A stretch of 64,000 bases of DNA from Carboxydocella sporoproducens DSM 16521 (GTDB lineage: Bacteria > Bacillota > GCA-003054495 > Carboxydocellales > Carboxydocellaceae). The position numbers were made by a program, and so were the translations under genes. Each line of letters starts with the position of its first letter. The stretch's first letter is position 1. Positions 35,281-43,613 of the stretch are shown here, piece by piece. The stretch covers positions 80,716-144,715 of the forward strand of contig NZ_FUXM01000003.1 in NCBI RefSeq assembly GCF_900167165.1, in the 5' to 3' direction. The notes under the pieces are model-generated. The model did no database searches. It saw nothing but the letters and a program-made list of their open reading frames with translations, and had not been told where the DNA came from.

Positions 35281-35921
35281 CGGCATTTATTGCAGCTACT
35301 ATCTTTGTTGTGCTGGCAGAAATGGGAGATAAAACCCAGTTGCTGGGAATGGCTTTTGCCACTAAATATAAAGCCAGTATCGTTCTGGCGGGAGTGCTGG
35401 TAGCCACTTTGCTCAATCATTTACTGGCGGTAGCAGCCGGTGAATATCTGACCCGTTTTATTCCCATGCACTATATCCAGCTGGCCGCAGCTATTTCTTT
35501 CGTCATCTTTGGCCTCTGGACCATTCGTGGTGATACGCTGGAAGGAGAGGCGGAAAAGGAATATTTCAGTCCTTTCTGGACGGTGACCTTTGCTTTTTTT
35601 ATTGCCGAAATGGGAGATAAAACCCAGCTGGCCACAGTGGCCCTGGCTGCGAAATACCAGAACTTGTTAGGAGTTTGGTTGGGCACCACTACCGGCATGA
35701 TGATTTCCAATATTATCGGTATCCTGGTTGGTGTAGTACTGGGTAAGCAATTACCGGAGCGCTTGATAAAACTGGTCTCAGCTGGAATATTTATTCTCTT
35801 CGGTTATCTTGGTATCTGGCAAACTATTGCTGTGCCGGGAATGCGCCTGGCGGCACTAGCCCTGACCACTATACTGGTTGTGGGTTATGTATGGTATTTG
35901 TATCGGCCTGTTCGTGTATAA
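35277..35921 (+). CDS. GDT1/TMEM165 (UPF0016) family cation exporter
   Basis: A 214-residue membrane protein with six to seven helices. It has two copies of the family signature, AEMGDKTQLLGMA near residue 16 and AEMGDKTQLATVA near 113; the ExGDKT glutamates and aspartates bind the cation. Bacterial members (MneA, Mnx) export Mn2+; eukaryotic ones move Mn2+/Ca2+/H+. It overlaps the radical SAM gene by 4 nt and is followed by a strong terminator. Confidence 0.9.
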   Translation: MTAFIAATIFVVLAEMGDKTQLLGMAFATKYKASIVLAGVLVATLLNHLLAVAAGEYLTRFIPMHYIQLAAAISFVIFGLWTIRGDTLEGEAEKEYFSPFWTVTFAFFIAEMGDKTQLATVALAAKYQNLLGVWLGTTTGMMISNIIGILVGVVLGKQLPERLIKLVSAGIFILFGYLGIWQTIAVPGMRLAALALTTILVVGYVWYLYRPVRV

Positions 35922-35926
35922 AAGCT

Positions 35927-35957
35927 CAGGGGGGTGAAATTCACCCCCTGCAATTTT
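35927..35957 (+). terminator. Terminator after the GDT1-like gene
   Basis: CAGGGGG...CCCCCTG inverted repeat with GTGAAATTCAC inside (one extra G in the left arm), followed by five Ts. Confidence 0.85.
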
Positions 35958-36066
35958 TCTCAGCATAAACATACTGTTTTTAAGGCGTCTGATTCCGGTG
36001 ATGAAGGCTTTTCAGAAGATGGAAAACTGATTGATGGAAAAACTTGTTAAGGAATAGCCCCGATAA

Positions 36067-36095
36067 TTGGCGGTTTACTCCTTTTTTGTTATAAT
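36067..36095 (+). promoter_or_regulatory. Sigma-A promoter of the YgjP-like gene
   Basis: TTGGCG (36067-36072), 17-nt spacer, TATAAT (36090-36095) with extended TG. It lies 30 nt before the ATG at 36125. Confidence 0.7.
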
Positions 36096-36124
36096 GGATT
36101 CAACTTTATGAGGGAGAGTAGACA

Positions 36125-36799
36125 ATGCAGATAGAAATCAAGAAAATTATACGCTCTAATCGGAAAACTATCGCTATTGAAATAGCGACAGATAGCAGCC
36201 TTATCATTAGGGCACCTAAAAGGCTGCCATTAAAGATTATTAAAGATCTGGTACAGAACAAAGAAAAATGGATAAAAGAAAAACTGCAGGAAATAGAACT
36301 GAAGCAAAAACATTATCAACCATTGCAATTTAAAACAGGGGATGAGCTCTGGTATCTGGGGGAAAAATACATTTTCTTGATCACAGATAGCTGTGAGAAT
36401 ATCTTTTTGCACGGTTATAAGCTCTTTTTTCCGCAAGACCAGCAGGAACGAGCCGCTGAGTTGCTAAAACAGTGGTATAAAGAACAGTCCAAAAAGCTTC
36501 TGCCAGCAAGGGCTGAGTATTATTCACAGCTGACAGGAATAAAATTTAATTCTATTAAAATAACCGGGGCCAGGAAACGCTGGGGTTCCTGCAGTTCCAG
36601 AGGTAACCTGAATTTTACCTGGCGCCTCATTATGGCACCTTTACGGGTAATTGACTATGTGGTGGTGCATGAGCTGGTACATATAGAATTTATGAATCAT
36701 TCCCGTCAGTTCTGGGCGCGCGTGGGGGAAATAATGCCTGATTATAAGGAACAAAAGCAATGGTTACGGGAAAACCAGCTGCTACTGGAGTTAATGTAA
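36125..36799 (+). CDS. YgjP-like M48-type metallopeptidase (DUF45)
   Basis: A 224-residue cytoplasmic protein. It has the zinc motif VVHELVHIEFMNHSRQFW (HELVH, with a third ligand His a few residues on) and the KRWGSCSSRGNLNFTWRL stretch typical of YgjP/WLM proteins. It is AT-richer than its neighbours. The biological role is unknown; relatives accompany restriction systems or stand alone. ATG 36125 follows GAGGGAGA, with its own promoter and terminator. Confidence 0.85.
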   Translation: MQIEIKKIIRSNRKTIAIEIATDSSLIIRAPKRLPLKIIKDLVQNKEKWIKEKLQEIELKQKHYQPLQFKTGDELWYLGEKYIFLITDSCENIFLHGYKLFFPQDQQERAAELLKQWYKEQSKKLLPARAEYYSQLTGIKFNSIKITGARKRWGSCSSRGNLNFTWRLIMAPLRVIDYVVVHELVHIEFMNHSRQFWARVGEIMPDYKEQKQWLRENQLLLELM

Positions 36800-36800
36800 A

Positions 36801-36828
36801 AGGAAGGGCGAAAGCCCCTCCTTTTTTT
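36801..36828 (+). terminator. Terminator after the YgjP-like gene
   Basis: A 9-bp stem (one mismatch) AGGAAGGGC/GCCCCTCCT with GAAA loop and seven Ts. It abuts the convergent selD stop codon. Confidence 0.85.
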
Positions 36829-37873
36829 ACCGCAAAATGATGGTTCCCGCTTCTGCTTCTATTACCTCGCCAATACGAGCGATTGTGGCTACTCCGGCGG
36901 CAGCCAGTTCCTGCTCCAGCTGTTCAGCTTTTTCCGGGGCTACAGCGATGAGCAGTCCGCCCGAAGTCTGAGCATCGGCCAGCACCAGCAGGGTATCTTC
37001 GCTGAAATCTCCATCCAGCTGTAAATTATCCTGCAAGTAGGCCAGATTTTTACGGGTGCCACCCGGTACTACTCCCTGGCTGGCAAAAGCCCAGGCAGCT
37101 TCCAAAACTGGAACCTGGCTGACTTCGATTTCGGCTCCTGTGCCACTGCCTGCCATCATTTCAAAGAGGTGGCCGAGGAAACCGAAGCCGGTGATGTCAG
37201 TACAGGCGTGGACTCCTACTTTCACCATTGCGTCTGCGGCAGCCTTATTCAAAGTCCCCATCACTTCTACGGCTTCAGCGAGGATGGGGGGAGGAACCAG
37301 ATCCCGCTTGTGGGCAGTGGTGATAATACCAAGGCCGAGGGGTTTGGTGAGATAGAGAACATCTCCTGGTCGGGCGCCGGCATTGGTAACAGTCCGGTCG
37401 GGATGAATTATCCCGGTGACAACCAGACCGTATTTGGGCTCCTGGTCCGAAACAGTGTGGCCGCCTACAATGCTAATACCTGCTTCAGCGGCTTTATCTG
37501 CACCGCCGCGCAGGATATCGCCCAGGACTTCCATAGGCAACCTTTTTTCCGGGAAGCCTACCACATTCAGGGCAAAGAGAGGCTGACCGCCCATGGCATA
37601 GATGTCACTGAGGGAATTGGCTGCGGCAATCAGACCGAAAGTATAGGGGTCGTCCACTACGGGTGTGAAAAAGTCGACAGTCTGGACTATCGCCAGCTCA
37701 TCATTGATACGATAAACAGCGGCATCATCGGCGGTATTGGTGCCAACCAGGACATTGGGGTCATTTATTTGCGGTAAATGGCGCAGTACCTGCGCCAGGT
37801 CCTGAGGACTGAGCTTGGCCGCTCAGCCGGCGCAGGCAGCCAGTTTGGTCAGCTTAACTGTTTCTGCGGACAT
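36827..37873 (-). CDS. selD: Selenophosphate synthetase SelD, itself a selenoprotein
   Basis: Makes selenophosphate from selenide and ATP, the selenium donor for Sec-tRNA. The true start is ATG at 37873. Residues 1-16 read MSAETVKLTKLAACAG and residue 17 is an in-frame TGA (37825-37823), the known position of the catalytic Cys/Sec (CAGU then AAKLSPQDL). The frame continues to ADDAAVYRIN, GGHTVSDQEPKYGL, DITGFGFLGH and DAQTSGGLL, all SelD hallmarks. The total is 348 aa. A naive translation starts only at 37657. A SECIS-like hairpin and a promoter are present. It matches the need for Sec in the formate dehydrogenase. Confidence 0.95.
37779..37797 (-). promoter_or_regulatory. SECIS-like hairpin of selD
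   Basis: On the minus strand a 7-bp perfect stem TGGCGCA/TGCGCCA presents the loop GGTAC. The loop starts about 32 nt after the TGA, inside the 16-37 nt range described for bacterial SECIS elements, and begins with the usual GG(U). Confidence 0.7.
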
Positions 37874-37906
37874 TACGATCACTCCTTTCCGGAATTCTTA
37901 AGTTAT

Positions 37907-37935
37907 ATTGTAATCTTTTAGCTGATATTAGTCAA
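37907..37935 (-). promoter_or_regulatory. Sigma-A promoter of selD
   Basis: On the minus strand TTGACT (37935-37930), 17-nt spacer, TACAAT (37912-37907). It lies 34 nt upstream of the selD ATG. The remaining gap to 38058 shows AT-rich DNA with no firm promoter for the divergent lipoprotein gene. Confidence 0.7.
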
Positions 37936-38058
37936 AGTTATATTGAATCACTGATTTTAAAGGATTTTTAATAATAATGTAGAAAATCTTTTTCTGGAAA
38001 CAATAAGGGCAGTCAGCGCTATTTAAAAAATGGAATTTCTTAGATTGAGGTGTATAAA

Positions 38059-39048
38059 ATGGGAAAAAAGGCTATTTATATTTTGATGTTGCTAACAGGA
38101 ATTATTGTTATTTTGGGCTGTCAAATTGCTTCAAAAACTGAGCCGACCAAATGGTCTGTCGGTATCCTGGCTGCCAGCAATGCTAAAGCGGAAAAAATCG
38201 TTGGCTTTAAGCAAGGTTTAGCTGACCTGGGAATTACCGAGGGAAAAGACGTTACCTATATAATTTTAAATGCTCAGGGTGAGCGGGAACAGCTCTTGCC
38301 TTTGGCCCGGAAGTTAGTACATGAGAAGCCGGATGTGCTGGTAGCAACCGGGGGTGTGGAAGCTGATGCCCTGAAAATAGCAGCTGAGAATCAGAACATT
38401 CCCATTGTTTTTATTGGAGCTGCTTCTACGGTACAACGAGGTATAGTAAAAAGCTTTATTGACCCGGGAGCACAAATTACCGGTGTGGATAATTATCATG
38501 CTGAGCTGGCCGGGAAAAGATTGGAATTATTAAAGAAACTGTTACCTTATGTGCAGAAAGTTATTGTTATCTACGATCCTAACGTTCCTCCCGGTTATAC
38601 CAGTTTGAAAATAGTTCAAAATACGGCTAAAGATTTAGGGATAGTAATAAAAACCATAGCGGTAAGTTCCAGAACAGACTTTAAAACAAAACTAAATCGG
38701 CAATCGGTGCAGAACTATGATGCTATTCTTCCTTTGTCAAGTTTTTTGATTGAAACTTTAACCCAGGACTTGCTTGCCTTTTCCTGGCAAAACAAGATTC
38801 CGGTTATGGGCATCATTGAACAGGAAGCGGACCGGGGTTATTTCGCCGCTTACGGCGTTTCTATGTATAATCAGGGATACCAGGGAGCCAGAATAGTAGC
38901 CAAAGTTTTACAGGGACAGCAGCCGAAACAGATACCTGTGGAAACACCGGATAATCTGGAATTGGTGGTAAATCTGCGCACAGTGGAGAGACTGGGACTT
39001 AAACTAAATGAAACTGGATTAAATTTTGCCAGAATAATTATAAAATAA
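38059..39048 (+). CDS. ABC_sub_bind family substrate-binding lipoprotein (candidate sensor component)
   Basis: A 329-residue exported lipoprotein with lipobox VILGC near residue 21. The periplasmic-binding fold of the ABC_sub_bind (TrpX-like) type shows SVGILAASNAKAEKIVGFKQGL, PDVLVATGGVEADALK and YGVSMYNQGYQGARIVAKVLQG. No permease or ATPase gene is adjacent. Instead it is followed 20 nt later by a sensor kinase and a sigma-54 activator. I infer that it hands a ligand to the kinase. ATG 38059 has GAGGTG 6 nt upstream; GTG 38050 is an alternative. Confidence 0.8.
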   Translation: MGKKAIYILMLLTGIIVILGCQIASKTEPTKWSVGILAASNAKAEKIVGFKQGLADLGITEGKDVTYIILNAQGEREQLLPLARKLVHEKPDVLVATGGVEADALKIAAENQNIPIVFIGAASTVQRGIVKSFIDPGAQITGVDNYHAELAGKRLELLKKLLPYVQKVIVIYDPNVPPGYTSLKIVQNTAKDLGIVIKTIAVSSRTDFKTKLNRQSVQNYDAILPLSSFLIETLTQDLLAFSWQNKIPVMGIIEQEADRGYFAAYGVSMYNQGYQGARIVAKVLQGQQPKQIPVETPDNLELVVNLRTVERLGLKLNETGLNFARIIIK

Positions 39049-39067
39049 GAAACTGAGGCGATCAGGA

Positions 39068-40888
39068 ATGAAAATCTGGAATCGCATAAAAGTAAAGGTT
39101 TTAGCCTTTGGCATTACAATGTCTATTCTACCGCTGGCATCATTGGGTTATCTCAATGTTCGGACTGCCGAACAGGATTTGTTGATGTCCATCCAGCAAC
39201 GGAATACTGACCTCGTAAAAGGAATAGCCACAGATCTAGGTCAGTTAATTACTGGAATCGAAGATAAGATATCTACAGCTGGTAATATTTACGGGGAAAC
39301 CCTTTTGCAACAGGACCGGGAAAGCCAGGAAAAATTCCTGTATATTTTTTTACGGGATATACCGGCTGTCGAGGATCTAAGTCTGTTGAATTCCCGGGGA
39401 ATTGAGGTCATGCGGGTTTCCAAGCGGGAAGTAATTACTCCTCAAAAGTTGTCACAAGTGGACCCGAAACTGTTGACCCAAAAAGGCATGGTTAAACATT
39501 ATCTTACTGCTGACCAGCGAACTATGGTAAGCTTGATTATCCCCATTAAAAATAGGTTAACCAGGGAAATTAAAGGTGGTTTTTATGTTCAGGTTAATTT
39601 AAGGTCAATTATGAACAGAATTATTACCAGATATGGTAACCAGAAAGGTGCTATTTTTGTAGTTAACCGAGATGGAAAATTGATTGCCCATGAAGATTTC
39701 AGTCAAGTTTTAAGACAAACTCCGGTAAGCTCCAGCCTTGCTGTTCGCCAGTTTATGGAGGGGAAAGAGAATGCAGGCAGGATACCGTTAAGATATGTCT
39801 CATTTACCGGGGAGGAAGTATTAGGGGTTTATGCTCCCATTAAACAGTTAGGCTGGGCGGCAGTGGTGGAAATACCGGTCCGTGAGGCTTATCGCCCTGT
39901 TGCTGCCTTGAGTATCAAGTTTCTGATCGGGACAATTCTGGTGGTAGTGCTGGTTGTTATCATCAGTATTCTTTTTGCTTTGCGTTTTACTAAACCCATT
40001 GAGACCCTGGAACAAGGAGCTAAACGGGTGGCTGCAGGCGAATTGAACCTGGTCTTGCCCAAAACTACAGATGATGAAATCGGTCAGTTGGTAGATGCTT
40101 TTAACTTTATGACTCAACAGATCAAGAGCAAATCTGCTGAACTTATTCAGACGGAAAAAATGGCGGCTTTGGGTTTATTGGCTGCGGGGGTAGCCCATGA
40201 AATCAATAATCCCTTAGCTACGGTTTCCGCTTATGCTGAGGACCTGTTAGAGCGGATCGATCAAGAAGATATTGAGGAACTTTACCGTTCTGGTGAATTG
40301 GCAAAATACTTACAGGTAATATGTAAACAGACCGAAAGGGGCAAAAAAATTACAGGAAGCTTATTGAATTTTGCCAGACAACCTGCCGGTCATATGATGG
40401 ATATAAATCTTAACGAATTGCTGGAAGATACTTTGGCCCTGGTTAATCACCGGATTAAGCAACTTGGTATCCAAATAGATAAAAAATTGGCTGTAAATTT
40501 GCCTGTAGTTAAAGGGGACCTTTCCCAGCTGCAACAGGTTTTACTCAATCTTATCTGCAATGCTCTGGATGCTATGGAAACAACGGGAGGACGGCTTAAA
40601 CTGATTACGGAAAAAGGACAAAAAAGCATAGTAGTTAAAATTATTGACACCGGAACCGGTATTGCCAGGGAGGAGCTGAAGAAAGTTTTTGATCCTTTTT
40701 ATACAACAAAACCACTGGGTAAAGGTACTGGCCTGGGACTGTCCATTTGTTACGGTATTGTCAAAGAAATGAAGGGAGACATTCAAATTAGCAGTGAATT
40801 GGGCAGAGGAACAACGGTTACTGTGATATTACCAATTGATAATATGACTGGCTGGAAAGAAGGTGATGAACATGAGGGAACAGATTAA
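39068..40888 (+). CDS. Membrane sensor histidine kinase with dCache-like domain
   Basis: A 606-residue kinase. TM1 is at about 12-28. A large extracytoplasmic dCache-type region (about 30-280) has GFYVQVNLRSIMNRI and GAIFVVNRDGKLIAH. TM2 (about 282-305, IGTILVVVLVVIISILFA) leads to a HAMP domain (TKPIETLEQGAKRVAAGEL). The NtrB-like kinase core has the H-box AAGVAHEINNPLATV (His about 375), N-box NLICNALDAM and G boxes DTGTGIAREEL and GKGTGLGLSICYGIV. It overlaps the response regulator start by 17 nt. Partners: the preceding lipoprotein and the following sigma-54 activator. Confidence 0.92.
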   Translation: MKIWNRIKVKVLAFGITMSILPLASLGYLNVRTAEQDLLMSIQQRNTDLVKGIATDLGQLITGIEDKISTAGNIYGETLLQQDRESQEKFLYIFLRDIPAVEDLSLLNSRGIEVMRVSKREVITPQKLSQVDPKLLTQKGMVKHYLTADQRTMVSLIIPIKNRLTREIKGGFYVQVNLRSIMNRIITRYGNQKGAIFVVNRDGKLIAHEDFSQVLRQTPVSSSLAVRQFMEGKENAGRIPLRYVSFTGEEVLGVYAPIKQLGWAAVVEIPVREAYRPVAALSIKFLIGTILVVVLVVIISILFALRFTKPIETLEQGAKRVAAGELNLVLPKTTDDEIGQLVDAFNFMTQQIKSKSAELIQTEKMAALGLLAAGVAHEINNPLATVSAYAEDLLERIDQEDIEELYRSGELAKYLQVICKQTERGKKITGSLLNFARQPAGHMMDINLNELLEDTLALVNHRIKQLGIQIDKKLAVNLPVVKGDLSQLQQVLLNLICNALDAMETTGGRLKLITEKGQKSIVVKIIDTGTGIAREELKKVFDPFYTTKPLGKGTGLGLSICYGIVKEMKGDIQISSELGRGTTVTVILPIDNMTGWKEGDEHEGTD

Positions 40889-42200
40889 AGTTTTAATAGT
40901 TGATGATGAAGAAAATTTCCGGGATTTGTTGATTCAACGTTTGAGCAGAAAAGGTTATTGGGTCAAGGGGGCAGCGACGGGCGAAGAGGCTCTGCATTTT
41001 TTAAAAGAGGAAACCTTTCAGGTAGCAATTTTTGATATCAAACTGCCGGGGATGGATGGAATAGAACTGCTGCAACAGGCCAGACAAATAGAAGAGAATC
41101 TCCAGGTGATTATCCTTACGGGGCACGGGACCATAGAGTCTGCTATTGAGGCGATGAAGATGGGTGCTTATGATTATTTAACCAAGCCCTGCAACCTGGC
41201 GGAACTGGAAATCACTCTCCAAAAAGCTTATGAGAAAAAACAGTTACTGGAAGAAAATTTGGGGATGAAAGAAGTCTTGCGGAGGGACAGGAGTTCCAAA
41301 GTAATTGTAGGTAAAAGCCAGGCCATTACCAGAGTGCTGGAGTTGGCTAAAAAGGTGGCTGCTTCCGATTCACCGGTACTGATTGAGGGAGAAAGCGGTA
41401 CCGGCAAGGAACTGATTGTTAATGCTATCCACCACTGGAGCAGCAGAGCCCAACAACCATTAGTAGCTGTCAATTCCGGAGCTCTGCCGGCCCAACTGTT
41501 GGAAAGCGAGCTCTTCGGTCATGAAAAAGGGGCTTTTACAGGAGCATTAACTACAAAAAAAGGTTTAATTGAAAGTGCTCACCGCGGAACCCTTTTTTTA
41601 GATGAAATTGGGGAAATGGAATTAGGATTACAGGTAAAACTGTTGCGGTTTTTGGAAACTGGTGAGTTCCGGAGAGTTGGTGACGTGCGTTTGCGTAAAG
41701 TGGATGTTCGGGTGATAGCGGCTACCAACCGGAATTTGGAAGAAGAAGTGGTTAAAGGTAATTTCCGGGAAGACTTATATTACCGGCTGAATGTCATTAA
41801 GATTCGGGTTCCGCCTCTGCGGGAGCGAAAAGAAGATATTCCCTTGCTGGCAGAGTATTTTTTGCAAAAAGCTGGTAATGGAGCACCTAAACAACTTGCT
41901 TCCGATGCCCTGGAGGCACTCATGAGTTATGACTATCCGGGGAATGTCCGGGAGCTGTTTAATATTCTGGAACGCGGCATACTGCTCAGCACCGGTGCTA
42001 AAATTCAGAAGGAGGACCTTTTTGGCTGTTTTGCCAGGGAAGATGAACCGAAGCTATGTACCCTTGAGGAAATGGAAAAGAGATATATTAAACAGGTTTT
42101 AGAGGCAGTTCAATGGAATAAAACCAAAGCGGCAGAACTACTGGGAATCAGTGTCCGTAATCTTTATCGCAAAATTGAAGAATATCAATTAAAGAAATAA
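40872..42200 (+). CDS. Sigma-54-dependent response regulator (NtrC family)
   Basis: A 442-residue activator. The receiver domain has VDDEENFRDLL and phosphoacceptor Asp in FDIKLPGMDG (about residue 54). The AAA+ domain has Walker A EGESGTGKELIV, the sigma-54 contact loop ESELFGHEKGAFTGA and Walker B GTLFLDEIGEM. The C-terminal Fis-type helix-turn-helix reads NKTKAAELLGISVRNLYRK. ATG 40872 has GAAGGTGA 5 nt upstream. Its predicted target lies just downstream: two TGACA-N3-TGTCA palindromes and a -24/-12 promoter. Confidence 0.95.
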   Translation: MREQIKVLIVDDEENFRDLLIQRLSRKGYWVKGAATGEEALHFLKEETFQVAIFDIKLPGMDGIELLQQARQIEENLQVIILTGHGTIESAIEAMKMGAYDYLTKPCNLAELEITLQKAYEKKQLLEENLGMKEVLRRDRSSKVIVGKSQAITRVLELAKKVAASDSPVLIEGESGTGKELIVNAIHHWSSRAQQPLVAVNSGALPAQLLESELFGHEKGAFTGALTTKKGLIESAHRGTLFLDEIGEMELGLQVKLLRFLETGEFRRVGDVRLRKVDVRVIAATNRNLEEEVVKGNFREDLYYRLNVIKIRVPPLRERKEDIPLLAEYFLQKAGNGAPKQLASDALEALMSYDYPGNVRELFNILERGILLSTGAKIQKEDLFGCFAREDEPKLCTLEEMEKRYIKQVLEAVQWNKTKAAELLGISVRNLYRKIEEYQLKK

Positions 42201-42209
42201 TTTCATCCA

Positions 42210-42243
42210 TGACATTTTGTCACACCGGAATGACAAAATGTCA
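42210..42243 (+). promoter_or_regulatory. Tandem palindromes: candidate enhancer sites of the sigma-54 activator
   Basis: Two 13-bp perfect palindromes, TGACATTTTGTCA (42210-42222) and TGACAAAATGTCA (42231-42243), are 21 bp apart centre to centre (two helical turns). They lie about 50 and 70 bp upstream of the -24 element. The two sites are also inverse to each other, so the region can fold into a hairpin before ATTTTTTT and may double as the terminator of the regulator operon. Confidence 0.75.
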
Positions 42244-42257
42244 TGGATTTTTTTATG

Positions 42258-42281
42258 AAAGGCCTATTTTCAGGCCTTTTT
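42258..42281 (+). terminator. Second hairpin before the sigma-54 promoter
   Basis: An 8-bp stem AAAGGCCT/AGGCCTTT with a 6-nt loop and a short T-run ends 5 nt before the -24 element. It probably insulates the promoter from upstream transcription. Confidence 0.6.
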
Positions 42282-42285
42282 AGGC

Positions 42286-42301
42286 TGGTATGGTTTTTGC
42301 T
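42286..42301 (+). promoter_or_regulatory. Sigma-54 (-24/-12) promoter
   Basis: TGGTATGGTTTTTGCT fits the consensus TGGYAYR-N4-TTGCW. The GG (42287-42288) and GC (42299-42300) are separated by the required 10 nt. It lies 64 nt before the first gene of the reductase operon and directly after the gene of a sigma-54 activator. Confidence 0.88.
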
Positions 42302-42364
42302 CTTATGTTAGCGGCGCGTAAATGAAGGCAGACAAAACTGGAGCACTCGGGGGAGGTGAAAAAA

Positions 42365-43372
42365 ATGGAGCTGCAGCTTGAACCCGATAAATGCCTCAGG
42401 GTACGGACTGCTGCTAATATTTGTGATAACTGTGTTAAAGTCTGTCCGTCACAGGCGATAGAGATTAGTAATGGGTTCAGAATTGATAAGGAAAAATGTG
42501 ATACTTGTGGCCTTTGTGCCGGAACCTGTCCGACAGAAGCCCTTATGCTGGACCAGCATTCTTATCATCAATTGATTGGTCGGGCCAGGGAAAAGCGGAA
42601 GATTGCCTTTACCTGTGAACAGAATCCATTGCTAGGGGTTATTAATCTTCCCTGTTTAGGTTATTTGTCTGAAACTTTACTGATAGGCCTGGTTTTAAAC
42701 TGTAACCGGATCCGATTGGTTTTTGCTGCCGAAAAATGTGCTTCTTGTAACAGGCAAGCAGGGGCATTGATTGAAGAGAGACTGATTCGGGTGCAAGCGA
42801 TGGCTTCCAGGCTGGGAAAAGAGGGAGTCTTGCTTGTTGATAATGGAGAGGAAGAAGAAGTTTTGACGAAACGGGAATTCTTCTCTTTTCTCAAAGACCG
42901 GATAGTAACTTTAACCTATTCTGGCTGGGAAGATAAAAGAGCCCGCAAAGGCAAAAAGTTGCTGCCTGCTGCCAGGGAGTTTCTCCTGAACAGCACAGGT
43001 CAAAGTTTAAAGCCTGGATCACAGCTTATGCTATCAGGCGGTAATTGGCCTTTTGCCCAGATAGAAGTGGATGAGCGCTGTACAGGCTGTCAGGTTTGTA
43101 CACAAATTTGTCCTACTGGTGCCTTGCAGATAAATGATGATGATGAAGAAAAGGAGTTGCGGCATACTCCAGCCTTATGTCTAAATTGCGGGGCTTGTGC
43201 AGACTATTGCCCGCAGCAGGCGGTAAGCCAGGGGGATAAGGTGGACCTGGGCAAGGTGGTTGCTGCAACCAGTTTTCCGCTCAGGAAAATACATCAAAAA
43301 AGGTTTTGGCAGGAATGTGAACCTGAATTTTTACACCGGTCAAAAGCTAAAAAGCTTTTACTTAAATTCTAA
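42365..43372 (+). CDS. Multi-[4Fe-4S] protein with MvhD/FlpD-like central domain
   Basis: A 335-residue cytoplasmic iron-sulfur protein, first in the sigma-54 operon. Two N-terminal cluster motifs (CDNCVKVCP and CDTCGLCAGTCP) and two C-terminal ones (CTGCQVCTQICP and CLNCGACADYCP) flank the middle (about 75-190). The middle contains FTCEQNPLLGV, LPCLGYLSETLL and FAAEKCASCNR, resembling the FlpD/MvhD cysteine-rich electron-transfer domain. ATG 42365 has GGGAGGTG 6 nt upstream. It may pass electrons between a soluble donor and the membrane reductase. The exact architecture is not one I recognise. Confidence 0.8.
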   Translation: MELQLEPDKCLRVRTAANICDNCVKVCPSQAIEISNGFRIDKEKCDTCGLCAGTCPTEALMLDQHSYHQLIGRAREKRKIAFTCEQNPLLGVINLPCLGYLSETLLIGLVLNCNRIRLVFAAEKCASCNRQAGALIEERLIRVQAMASRLGKEGVLLVDNGEEEEVLTKREFFSFLKDRIVTLTYSGWEDKRARKGKKLLPAAREFLLNSTGQSLKPGSQLMLSGGNWPFAQIEVDERCTGCQVCTQICPTGALQINDDDEEKELRHTPALCLNCGACADYCPQQAVSQGDKVDLGKVVAATSFPLRKIHQKRFWQECEPEFLHRSKAKKLLLKF

Positions 43373-43388
43373 AAAGGGGAGGAGTAGA

Positions 43389-43598
43389 ATGAATCTAGTT
43401 TGCAAATGCGGTTACACACACATTACGACAAAGACTCTGAACAAAAGGCGTAACAGTATTACAGGCAGAATCAGTTTTATATGCAAGCATTGCGGTAAAA
43501 TGATCCACGTTCCTACTGTTACGCCCAGGGTTTTCAGAGAGCTCATCAGCAAGACAGGGACCAGGGGTTATAATGGCAACATTTTACTTAGTGAATAG
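43389..43598 (+). CDS. 69-residue zinc-ribbon-like protein
   Basis: A small basic protein with CKCG near the N-terminus and CKHCG about 25 residues later, a probable four-cysteine zinc (or iron) site. ATG 43389 follows GGGGAGGAG. It sits between the iron-sulfur gene and the ferredoxin subunit gene, with short gaps on both sides, so it belongs to the operon. No known family is recognised; an assembly or regulatory role is conceivable. Confidence 0.65.
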   Translation: MNLVCKCGYTHITTKTLNKRRNSITGRISFICKHCGKMIHVPTVTPRVFRELISKTGTRGYNGNILLSE

Positions 43599-43613
43599 AA
43601 AGGAGAATAAGCA

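Noticed and set aside
38059..39048. Calling the lipoprotein part of an ABC import system
   Set aside because: No permease or ATPase gene lies next to it; kinase and regulator genes follow instead.
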